A stretch of DNA of 64,000 bases from Stemphylium vesicarium (taxonomy: Eukaryota > Ascomycota > Dothideomycetes > Pleosporales > Pleosporaceae): positions 186,001 to 250,000 of the forward strand of contig QXCR01000016.1 in NCBI GenBank assembly GCA_004380135.1, read 5' to 3'. Below are positions 23,741-33,639 of the stretch, in pieces. The notes below the pieces were generated by a model. The model made no database searches, was not told the origin of the DNA, and saw only the letters and a program-made list of their open reading frames with translations. A program made the position numbers and the translations under genes. The number at the start of each line of letters is the position of its first letter. Within the stretch, counting starts at the first letter, position 1.

Positions 23741-26700
23741 ATGATGCGAGTTCTCGAGGCCAACGCGCCTCCCAAGCAGACGGCCACGGACACAATCAGT
23801 ACCCTTAGTGGGCGGCTGACGAGCGCAACTCTTCTTGAAGACCGCCGCGCTGCAATCCTCGGCCTTCGGAGCTTCGCAAAAGAATACCCCGCTTCGGTCG
23901 CATCGGGCGCTCTACGTGGACTCATTGCTTCGCTCACAAAAGATGGCGATGACGTGGACACGCTCAAGGTGGTGCTGGAGACGCTGCTCATGCTCTTCCA
24001 CCCCGATGAAAACAGTCCCGAGGCTTCAGAAGAAATAGCCCTGTGGCTGGCGGACCAATTCTCACAAGTATGTGCTTCACTCCCGCATGTTTGCTAGTGC
24101 TGAGCTTATAATAGCGACAAGACAACATCACTCTCCTCGTCGACCTCCTTGAAAAGCCCGACTTCTATTCTCGTCTGTATTCGCTGCAGCTGATACGCGC
24201 CATCTCGCTAGCACGACCCCAGCGAACACAGGAATGCGTCCTGACAGCCCCCGCCGGCATCGAGCGCCTAGTCGCGACCCTCGACGATCCACGCGATGCT
24301 ATCCGTAACGAAGGCCTAGTCGTACTTTCCGACCTCGCGCGATCGTCATCCGAGCTGCAAAAGTTGTTCGTCTTCGAGGATGCCTTCACCAAGGTCTTCA
24401 ACATGATTCATGCCGACGGTGGCCTCACACAGGGCGGCGTCGTGGTTCAAGACTGTCTGAGTCTGCTGGCCACCCTCATCCGCTTCAACGTATCGAACCA
24501 GACCAACATTCGAGAGATGGGCCATATTGGACGATTCGCTGCGCTGCTTCCCGGCGGAAAGAAGCCAAAGAAGGCGCGTTCCAGCATGGAGGAAGAAGAT
24601 GACTGGGTCAGCCCACAAAGCGACAAGAACATTTGGGGTTTGTTGGCTATCATGCGCATGTTCCTTGTAAAGGGCAGCCCAGGCACATTACAGAACCAGA
24701 ATGTTTTCCAGCAGCATGGTCTTGTCCGCCAACTCCTCAACATTGCCTTTGATCCTGCAACTGCCATGCCTATCAAGATCGAAGCCCTCAACACTTGTGC
24801 CGATCTCATCAGAGGAAATGCCCGGCTGCAAGAGGGCTTTGCTCAAGAGCAAGTCCGACCCATTGTCGAGCCCGCAACAAATGGCGTGGCTTCTCCGAAT
24901 GGTGTCGCTTCGGTATATGTAATAGAAGCCCTTCTCAATCTGGTTCTGTCCCCTGCGCCCAGCGACCTCTTCGATTTGCGCAACGCGGGTTGCGAGTGTA
25001 TCAAGGCCTACTTTTACAACCACGTACAAATCCAAGAACATTTCCTCAACCGAGCTATAGGTGGCCATGAAGGCGGCGACGAAACAGCAAACGCTTTGAC
25101 TATCTTGATGGCGGGACCGCAAGTTCCTCCAACTGGCGACCCCTACAGGATCTGGTTTGCGGCAACTCTCATCTACCACCTTATCTTCAACGACTATCAA
25201 GCCAAGAACACTCTAATGCAAGTCAAAGAGGGTGATGCAGAAAGCGGCGAGGAGGTCATTACATGTATACAAACACTAACCGCAAACCTCATCGCAAGCC
25301 TGCAGCTCGGCGAAGACGAACGCATCTCAGTCGCCTACCTGATGCTTTTGCTTGGCTGGCTTTTCGAGGATGCGTCCGCAGTAGACGACTTCTTAGGTGA
25401 GGCCAGCAGCTTACAAAGCCTCGTCCAAGCCGTTTTGACACCAGGAGAGGATCGCGTGCTGATCAGAGGTCTCTGCGCAGCACTATTGGGTGTAGTATAC
25501 GAGTTCTCGACACGCGACTCACCAGTACCGCGACGAGAACTCCAACCAGTTCTCACGTCCAAGCTCGGCCGCGACAAATATCTTGATGCCATTACGGGAC
25601 TGCGACACCATCCCCTTGTACGCGATTTCGAGGTGCTGCCTCGCAGTGGTGGTAGCAGTATCTTACCTGATGTATACTTTGACGAAACATTCATAGACTT
25701 CCTCAAGGACAATTTCAGTCGACTCTCAAGAGCAATCGACCGAAATCCAAACATCGAGCAGCACCAGTCACATGATGGCGTGGACCGAGATGTGGTTGAT
25801 GCTTTGCGTGGCGAAAGCGATGAGAAAGAGCAGACCATACAAGAGCTCCGAGCGCAACTCATGACTCTAGAGCAGAAGATAGACCATGAACAGGCTGAGC
25901 ATCGCAAGACGCAACAATCGGCCGAAGAGCAACGAACCACACTCAAACGCATCAATGACAAATTGCATGATGATGTCGACAAGGAAATCGCAAGCAGAGA
26001 TCGTGAACATCGACAAGCGATGCTGGAGACAGAGAACAGGTACAACCTTCAAGTTATAGCGCTTAACAACAAGCTGCAGCAAGCGAGCAAAGACGCAAAC
26101 CTCACTGCATCGAAGATCAGACAGGAGTATGACGAGAAATTGCAGGATGCGGACAGGTTGCGTGCTGAGTTGGAGAGTCGACTGGGAGCTTCGGACAAAG
26201 CACGGCAAGAGGCCGTGGAAACGATTCGTAGTCTCGAGCAGACATTAAAGCAAACGCGCAGTGAAGTGGCCACTATCACAGAGACCCTGCGCAACGCACA
26301 ATCGCATGTACAAAAGAGCGAGGCCCAACTCAAGCAGCTCAAAGAAGAGAAGGAGACAGAGCTCCAGCAACTCAAGGAAGAGAAGGAAACACAAGTCAAG
26401 CAGCTCACGGAAGAGAAAGAGGCACACCTCAAGCTGTCCAAATCAGAAAAGGACGCTCTTCAAGCAAGTGTGGACAAGCTCAAGGCAGAGAACCAAGACC
26501 TCAAAACCAAAGCGCAAGACCAAACCTGGAAGGTCAAAGACGCAGAAGAGAAACTCCGCAAAGCCGAGTCGGGCGCAAAGTCTTCCAAAGAGAAGGAAGT
26601 CAAGGACCTGCAAGACAAGCTACGTAAGGCACAGGAGAGCGAGAAGGAGAAGACTACCGAGTTAGAAGACCTCATCATGGTGCTTAGCGATCTCGAGGAA

Positions 26701-26894
26701 AAGAGGAGTAAAGACAAGGTATGCTCTTGTTCCTCTGCCCAATGTCTTTGGTGTAGCCACACTAACAACCACAGGAACGTCTCAAAGCTCTCGGACAAGA
26801 AGTCTCGGACGACGAAGACGACGAGGACGATGATGATGACGAAGACGACGACAGCGACGAAGATGAGGACGAAGACGAGGAAGAAGACAAATAG
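23741..26894 (+). CDS. USO1: Vesicle-tethering protein Uso1/p115
   Basis: Three exons, 23741-24067, 24115-26718 and 26775-26894, encode 1016 aa. Introns of 47 and 56 nt (GTATGT and GTATGC donors) keep frame. The N-terminus, with a TATDTISTLSGRL segment, leads into an armadillo-like helical head (about residues 1-640) typical of p115/Uso1. A long heptad-type coiled coil follows (about 650-970; Glu/Lys/Gln-rich, with repeated LKEEKE units near 840-870). The spliced last exon adds an almost purely Asp/Glu tail (EVSDDEDDEDDDDD..), the acidic C-terminus of the family; without splicing the frame would run into a basic nonsense tail. Family role: a homodimeric tether for ER-to-Golgi vesicles working with Rab1/Ypt1 and SNAREs. 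Confidence 0.93.
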
Positions 26895-28214
26895 GATATC
26901 GTCGCTTGTGCATATCCTTAGCCATGCAACCGCAGCCAATACAGGCCTTGACCTAGCTGTTCTCAGACTAAGCTTTAGCCAAGACCCAACAAGGAGGAAT
27001 ACAAATTACGACATCACTAATCGTATTCGTGTCTGTGCGCCCCCATGCCACCCCAGCCCGTGCAGGCCTCAACCCAATACAGACTGTCATATCACTAATC
27101 ATGTTCGTACCTGTTCACCGCAATGACCAAAATTTGAGCGAAGCTCGATGCAGCGTACAACGTACGCCCTTGGCATCTGAAACAGGACTTTACGGTATTG
27201 TAAAGAAGGCAAAAAGACAACCCTGCTCCAGCCAAGCGCAACGAGCAAAAAGATGTCTTGTAATGGCAAAAAGAAAACATACAACAGCGGGGATTCGCTA
27301 GTGGTCACCCACCTAACTACTAATCCGCCGGTATCTTGCTTAAATAGGGCTGAGCGAACGGGAAGCCTTGTTCTCAAGATCCTATGGTCGTATGTGGAGG
27401 AAATGGGCAGTTTTGATATATAAGTACTTAGTTTGTTGAAGATACTGGGCTCACGAATGCTGAGCGCTACGGAATTGATCTCGCTCTGCCGATGCTGTGG
27501 ATATAGAACCTGGCTTATCTTGCAAAACTAAGGATTGAATCGTTTGCTTGCGTGTGAATGTGGATGATACTAGCGTTGAATGTGTATCGTTACGAACGCG
27601 TTTTGCTGTACTCAACTCATTAACCTGACACACGATCATAAAATGATCTCGAACCAGCGCTCCCCTTCTGTGGTCTCTCTGAGCGGATAATCTCCATTAA
27701 AGCGCCTCACTTAGCCACCAATCCGCCGGTATTGTGCCTAAACCGGGCTTAGTAAACAGAAGCCAAGTTGTTTCTTCTTACACGATCAACATGAGTTTTC
27801 TCAACTCTCGTGTAGGCAGTAAGCAGTAACGGGTGAATGGCTACATACGACATGTCGAGGCTACCCATCGGGGATTATTACTAGGTTCGTACGGTCGCAC
27901 TCTAGTTAGGCGGTAAGAGAAAAGGAGGGGCTCGATGCCCAAAGCGCCGATACCATCATGTAACGGAGTAAAGTAGACACCGCCTCCGCATGCCTAAAAG
28001 ACGCTGCTAAATGCCTAATGGACATGCCGCGCGTACAATTGTGAGACAGAGAGCATGATCCGTCAACTCCAGCTGCTCTCACAGAGGCTCTGGGAAGGCT
28101 CCTACGCCGCGCAAGGTAGGTACGCGAGCTTGAGGCTCAATCAACGTTCTTACGTATTCGTATTCGGGTACGGCGGCATACCTAGGGGCTCTTCACTAGC
28201 TTCGATTATCCATG
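26895..28214. other. Gene-poor, repeat-derived stretch
   Basis: No intact gene is seen. A roughly 55-bp motif occurs twice in diverged form (about 27315-27367 and 27717-27771), sharing AATCCGCCGGTAT and then differing mainly by transitions, as RIP-affected copies do. The right part runs into the pogo-like transposase remnant. The border of the accessory island therefore lies just after USO1. Confidence 0.45.
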
Positions 28215-28560
28215 CGATATACTAGCTTAAGAAAGGGACTAAGGGTAATAATGCTCCCAGCTGAGCTAACGCGCGATCGCATCACCACCCGGCTTTGACA
28301 TACCGCCAATGAAGCAGCGTCAAAGAGTAAGCAGCGCACGAGGAAGCGACTTTAGAAGCGCGGGATCGGAACAAAGGGCGCTCGAGAGGATTCAATCGCT
28401 TAATAAGAGGCTGACCGGTAGATTGCTTGTGAAAGCATCAAGAAGGGGAGCGATCAGGGCACTAGCTGCCGGGCTCTAGCGCGCTGCAGCAGATGCAGAG
28501 AGAGTAACCATAACCCAGGTCCACACAAAAACGGTGCTTCGGATACCGCTTGGTTTAATT
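28215..28560 (+). pseudogene. Decayed pogo/Fot1-like transposase, C-terminal part
   Basis: One frame reads MLPAELTRDRITTRL..HTANEAASK, then SKQRTRKRL (stop) KRG, IA (stop stop) EADR (stop) IACES, and finally ARCSRCRESNHN. Order and composition match the C-terminus of fungal pogo/Fot1-type transposases: a helical LTxDRI..EANEAxS segment, a basic RTRKRL(Q)KRG motif, then a zinc-knuckle remnant with C-x2-C and a following H. Each internal stop (TAG, TAA, TAA, TAG) differs by one C-to-T change from a Gln codon, as expected from RIP. The N-terminal DDE part is not recognisable here. The assignment rests on motif order only. Confidence 0.5.
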
Positions 28561-28688
28561 TATACCTAGGTCAACATCTAAGTATTAGATCATTGCGTTG
28601 TTGAGAGGCGTTGATTTAAGCGTGGTCAAAGTTGGTAGGGAAGCGGGATCGCCTGCCTAGGGCTCACTCGCTCCTCCGGCACGTCAGA

Positions 28689-28812
28689 AGACCGACATGA
28701 AACGCAAGCTCAATAGGGCCGACGTTAGCCAGCAACCTCCTAAGAATATCTTTTGTACTAGCAGACCGAAAGATAAAGCGAAATTGAATAGGGCCTACTT
28801 CGGCCAGCAATC
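28689..28812. repeat. Imperfect tandem duplication upstream of the secreted-protein gene
   Basis: A block of about 50 bp starting AGACCGA (about 28689-28737) recurs in diverged form at about 28762-28812. The two copies share AATAGGGCC and GCCAGCAA and have a period of about 73 bp. They lie 140-260 bp upstream of the ATG of the small secreted protein, so they may form part of its promoter. A regulatory role is not shown. Confidence 0.5.
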
Positions 28813-28948
28813 GAGGCGGGAGGGTCCAGTCCACGAAGAATGTACCTGAACAGGGACACCTATAAGTAATCACAAACAAGCCCCATTTGCAGGGCACATC
28901 CATCCCTCATCTTTGCGCAAACAAACACCCCCCCCCTTATCAAACAAC

Positions 28949-29387
28949 ATGAAGCTCATTCTTCTCAGTCTTTTGCCTGCTGCTTCCGCCTACAGCTGGT
29001 GGACCAACGACGGATGGGCCAAGCCCGCTGATTGGAACAGCCAGGCATGCGAGTCAAACCCGAACGCGCAATATTTCTGCGTACGCCAAAAGAACAAACG
29101 TGCTACAGGAATAAAACGCTGATGATTCTGCAGGGTACTCTAGCCGGGACTCTAGGTGAAAACCCGTACCCTAATGCCTTTCCTCGTGGGCGCGATACTT
29201 GTACCCTAGCCGACACACAGGGTAGAGGATGCAACTGGGGAGGTGCAACTGGAATTGTAAGTTGACGTTGAATGATACTTTACTGTGGTCATAAGCTAAT
29301 GATACTTTTCTAGGTTGTCTGCGTAAGTGACTATTGCTGTAGCCTGGGAAACTGCTTAGCGGGTTACTAACTATTTGATAGTGTTAA
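28949..29387 (+). CDS. Small secreted cysteine-rich protein (candidate effector)
   Basis: Predicted from four exons: 28949-29080, 29134-29256, 29314-29322 (9 nt) and 29382-29387, giving 89 aa. Residues 1-14 form a signal peptide (MKLILLSLLPAASA), followed by a Trp-rich mature start. The mature part has six cysteines (34, 44, 67, 77, 88, 89) and is Gly/Asn-rich. Intron signals: GTACGC...CTGCAG, GTAAGT...TTCTAG, and GTAAGT with a perfect TACTAAC branch and GATAG acceptor; all phases agree. If the third intron is retained, translation continues 15 codons past Cys88 and the protein ends with eight cysteines instead of six. The gene lies between a pogo relic and decayed NLR loci, a typical setting for fungal secreted proteins. 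No homolog is recognised and no activity is claimed. Confidence 0.65.
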
Positions 29388-29941
29388 CACAGATCTAAGC
29401 GAAGCTAATTTGCAATCATGGCCGGATGTTGAGGAACTGCGAAAGTACTGAGGTTGGGAAAACAAGCTGAATAGTGCGCAGATGTTCCAGATGAAACAAC
29501 GGTTTAAGAAAAGCGATGTAAATACTCGGCGTCCATCTTCATGTGCAGGCCAGATTTAATACGAGCTGCTTTTTCACATATCTTAGACGACCGCTATACA
29601 ATGCTATAGCTATGGATCAACCCTTGGATTGCCCTGGAGGCGGCAGCGAGCAATGAATGTCATCCTCACCCCACAACCAGCGGTTGACTCACGTAGGAAG
29701 TAGCGCAACAGAATATGTTATCTCATCATTATCTACTGTAGGGATGAATGAGCAAAAGATTTCGCTTGCATTGGCGGGTATCAGCACACATCACACGGAC
29801 GAAATAAGTAGAGCTTGGATTAACATCTGTGATAATAATGCGCGGACACAGGCAACTGAGAAAGAAAGGAAACAAGTGTTACCTAGTGTTGCTTGATTAT
29901 ACATTTAAAAATACCGGCTATTGGAAGAAAAAGACTAAGAT
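29388..29941. other. Intergenic, nothing recognised
   Basis: This stretch lies between the secreted-protein gene and the 3' end of the NLR pseudogene. One ORF of 79 codons (29657-29896) shows no motif. No feature is supported. Confidence 0.4.
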
Positions 29942-32443
29942 TCAGCCAATTTTCTGATACAGATCCGCAAGCCTTCTTTGCTCTTCAAGCAATTCTTGGC
30001 TGTCGAGCGCACTCATGGCTCGCCTGATTGATATGATGTGTTCCAGCAAGGTCTCTGCGTGGGAAAACTGATTGTGCTCGATGTACGCCTTCGCTAGGTA
30101 CGACTGAGTCTTTAGCCTACTGAGACTGTTCTCAGGGAGAGTGGACTGATAGCGCACGACATCGTTGAACAAGTCTATTGCCTCAACTAGTCTTCCATCA
30201 GCCTGGTAGGCGAGAGCGAGCTGGCTTTTCGTGATGAGAAGATTTGGGTGATTTTCTGGCATCAAATTCCTGTTTACAGACATGTCGATAACAAGAAGAA
30301 ACCGCGATATTGCTTCTTGAGGCCTACCTTGCAAAAGGTAGGCTCGACCGAGCTCGTGCTGCGAGATCAGCAGGTCTGGGTGGTTTTCTTCGAAATGGCG
30401 CTTTGTGGCATCAACGACACGCTCAAGTTCTGCAACAGCCTCCGGGTATCGGCCAACTTCTAGGTAAGCTCGGCTGATTTCATGCATTGAAGCAATGATG
30501 TCATCGTGGTCTTCTGGTAATATCTGTTGTTTTTTGGGGATGATATCCGCAAAGATCTCGATGGCCTTGGTTGCTTTGTCCGCATCGAGATACGCAGTTC
30601 CCAACTCGTGTCTTGACACCAACAGTACAAAGTCGTTTGCTTCCAGAAACCCTGTTTCGATTGCGTTGATGTACTCCCAGTATTCGATACTCTTCTCGAA
30701 TTCACCAAGGTCTGAAAGATTTCGCGCTCTGAATTTTGCCATAGGAAGAATAGCCCCCAATGGCAGACTTTCGTGCCTCTCAATGCTGGCAAGGTAGGTC
30801 TGCAAATCTTTGTCGAACCTCATCCGCTGAAGAATAGCAGCGCATCGATACTCTACTTGTAGCAACTGCGAAATCGGAATGGCACTCAGATCCAAATCCT
30901 TTTGGTTGTCTATGAAAGATTTTATGTGCGGCCGCAGCAAAGCTTCGCGTGTGCGCCATAAACTGTTCCAGTGATTCCAAACGATAGCGTGAGCGGATAG
31001 AGCGATGAGAGCTCCGGTGCATAACCACGATGCGGGCTGTGTATCAACACTGAGCTGTCGGTCTTTTGTCCAGGCGTGGGTTAAAGGATGCATCGAGATG
31101 AGCGTTGGCTGTTCATTTGTATGACCCCTCTTAATCTTGATAAGAGCCAACGAGTCAAGCAAAGCGAAAGCTTGGCGTAAATGAACGGGATCCCATGTTC
31201 TTGAGTTAACTGGCAGTACTCGGCAGAGTTGGTTGATGAGAGCTATGCTGTAGGAATCGAGGTTGAGATTCTGCGTCGTAGGAGGCTTTTCCATAGCACT
31301 GCGTGCGCCAACCCAGGCTGATTCGAATATCTCAAAAGGAAGATTCGAGTGGTGAAGGCAGGAGATCATCCCGAGAAGTTCTAACGCGGTCTTTCCACTG
31401 ATATCGCCGGAAGTCACTAATTGAAGCGCAGATGCTTCGAATGTAGCATACACCGTACCGTAGCGCGATTGGGCTTGTTTCGGTCGAAAATCGAGAAGTC
31501 GATTACGAGCTCTATGATAGTGACTAGAATACTCCGAAAGGCTGCAATGGTTGGAGATGTAAAATCCTGCTTGGATCAAGGCTAGCGTATGCGCCCCTAG
31601 TAGCCTTACGATTTCCTGTGCAGCTGCATAAGAAGCGTTAGGAATGGATAAAGTCAATTTTGAAGCTTTCAGTAGGAGAGACACCGCTTCCTCCTCGTTC
31701 ATAACTCCGATGTCCTTGTGTCACGGTTTGGGGTCTCTACTGCTCCTCCTCTTCACCTCCTCGCGGCTACTCACCTTAGCGAGCTATGCCTATCTAGGAC
31801 TAGCGCTGTTTGCTGTCACCAACCTACATATTCTGTTTGTAGCCTCACACAATACAACCTCAGTTCAATCCTTCAATTCTTCCTGCACCTAATTCCTGAC
31901 ACCTTGTGACCAATAGTCAGGAGCGTTTCACATTCTGGATTCCGTGATGTTATAATGATGGTACCGTCCGGACCTGGCGGGAAGAATTGCGCGTAATCAA
32001 CATTATGATCGTCTGCGTTGTCGAGTATTATAATCCAAGACTTCGGGAGGCGAGAGATCACGCTAAGCGCTTCGGCTAGTACCTCCGAACATGGCTCGAA
32101 CTTTTGCGCTAGCGGTGCAGAGCTCCTTGACAGCTGTCTCAACGTTCGACACATCGATCCAAAAGACGCCCCAAAATCTGCGAAATGGTTATCGCGTGAA
32201 GGGAAGCATCTGCCACTTCAGCACATACTCATTGCGCATCTGCTCGATCAATCTCAAACATATCTCGCTCTTGCCGATGCCGCCGAGGCCAGTAATGACG
32301 TATCGTTTCTGTCGACCTTCATTTGGTCTGCTGAGCGCATCACGGAGTTCATTAAGTTCTCTTTCCCTACCGGAGAACAAGCTGTTCACCGCGTCGAGAC
32401 CTTGAGAAAATGACGGTCGCTCGAGTAGGTCTTTTGCGTGTTC
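29942..32443 (-). pseudogene. NB-ARC/TPR NLR-type gene, broken by a frameshift and a solo LTR
   Basis: The first recognised exon starts near 32443 after a TATCGTAG acceptor and leads into NSLFSGRERELNELRD and the P-loop YVITGLGGIGKSEICLRL. A 51-nt intron (32228-32178) joins MRNE to FWGVFWIDVSNVE. Within the next about 100 nt the frame changes, after which LPKSWIIILDNADDHNVDY (Walker B) and GTIIITSRNPECETLL follow. A 183-bp solo LTR then interrupts the gene (31719-31901). Beyond it, 586 codons continue with NEEEAVSLLLKAS, a winged-helix-like part and at least five tetratricopeptide-type repeats to the stop at 29942. The architecture is that of fungal NB-ARC/TPR NLRs, used in non-self recognition and programmed cell death. 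The N-terminal effector domain is not found on this strand. The downstream 586-codon half is open and could be a truncated product. Confidence 0.75.
31719..31901. mobile_element. Solo LTR (183 bp) with 5-bp target duplication
   Basis: The element begins TGTCACGGTTTGGGG and ends TGACA, so its ends are TGTCA/TGACA (TG..CA). It is flanked by exact 5-bp repeats CCTTG at 31714-31718 and 31902-31906. A second copy lies at 57304-57484. No internal retroelement genes are present, so it is a solo LTR left by recombination. Deleting the LTR and one CCTTG joins the two halves of the NLR pseudogene in frame. Confidence 0.9.
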
Positions 32444-32789
32444 CTACGATACGCTCGGTGCCGCTCTGTTTGCTGATCCAATCAGTCATATGCAGGCAAA
32501 CAAAGCTCAACGGCGACATACTGATTGTAATATCCCTTTGCGCGACCAGAATGCCTTGTATTGCAACACCACTTGCACTAACATTGCCAGTGAAGGAGAC
32601 TAACGACTTCCAGAGGCGGTCCATGCTACTTGCGCCGCGACAGGTTTCACTTACAAGATACAAAATAGTGGGCGAGAAGCTTCTGGAATGAGAAATGAAC
32701 GGGATAGTCACAATTGGTAAGAAGAAGACACGCGCAGGCTTCCGATCTGCACGACCACGGAGAAGCTTCAAACCGCTCAGCCTAATCCC
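32444..32789. other. Upstream flank of the NLR pseudogene
   Basis: This is the likely site of further 5' exons or the promoter of the NLR gene. On the minus strand an open frame (32367-32813) carries no motif I recognise. No feature is supported beyond that. Confidence 0.3.
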
Positions 32790-33216
32790 CACAGTCCGCA
32801 ACAAGCAAGTCAATCAATCTTGGGGTCGTTGATTGACTTGATTGTTGGCAACGTCGTCGTCGCTTGATTGTAGCTTGATTGTTAGTGTTTTCGGACGGCT
32901 TGATTGCGACTTGATTGGTAGATTAATAGATTGATAGACCCACATACCCCCGTTAATCTCTCCTAGAATGCTTAGCTGCACGGGCACGGGGCTGCCCGCA
33001 CTGCTGACTAAGCTGCTTAGTCAGCGATGGAGCTGGAAGAATATTGGATCTCTATATCACGACCATCTTACAAGCAGGACAAGCAAGTCAATCAAAAATC
33101 ACTACTCAGCTTGACTTGCTTGCGAAACCAGGCGATCTCAGATTGAATTGATTGGATTGGTAAACTCAAGCAAGTCAAGCAAGCGAACCAATCTGGATTG
33201 CTTGTTGCGGAGTCTG
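32790..33216. mobile_element. hAT-like non-autonomous element, 427 bp
   Basis: The left end CACAGTCCGCAACAAGCAA and the right end TTGCTTGTTGCGGAGTCTG form terminal inverted repeats (17 of 19 matching). They are bounded by exact 8-bp direct repeats CTAATCCC at 32782-32789 and 33217-33224. The interior is full of short CAAGCAAGTCAATCA-type sequences in both orientations and has no transposase frame. The end CAGACT.. resembles the MITE at 19353, suggesting related hAT-type elements. The exact left boundary could shift by one or two bases. Confidence 0.7.
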
Positions 33217-33639
33217 CTAATCCCACCCCAAATCTACAGCCTCGCCCCAGAATACGTCGGCCAAGCGTCACTGACGAATCATGGAAAGATCTCTTATCGC
33301 GAGGACAGCCACAGAACAAGCCCATGTAAGATCTGGACACCCTCTCGCCGTTCCCGCGCAGTGATACGCGGATTGCAGCGGCCTGCAACCACGGCAAGAA
33401 TCAGTAATACCAATCAGCACGAAGGGGCTATACATGCTCTGACATATGAAATCATGCCATCCATCTTATCTTCATTTTCGGCGTCTCACTTCTTGTCGAA
33501 GGCTGATTCGAGCTTTTCTCCCCCCTCCCTTCTCTGACTCGAGGTCACTTCACGCATATAAGCCTCAAAGCTGCTAGTAAAAGAGTCCATACCTCAGTGC
33601 ATACTAGAGAGATTCCGCAGACCGTTGAACGATACCGCC
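33217..33639. other. Intergenic, upstream of the hydrolase pseudogene
   Basis: The right target duplication (CTAATCCC, 33217-33224) is followed by promoter-like sequence for the SesB-like pseudogene. Open frames here have no recognised motif. Confidence 0.35.

Noticed and set aside
25335..26045. 236-codon minus-strand ORF inside USO1
   Set aside because: Ser/Cys/Arg-rich mirror of the helical and coiled-coil coding sequence; no domain.
27650..27700. tRNA-like GGTTCGAG sequence on the minus strand
   Set aside because: The flanking bases do not form a T-stem or acceptor stem; no tRNA could be folded.
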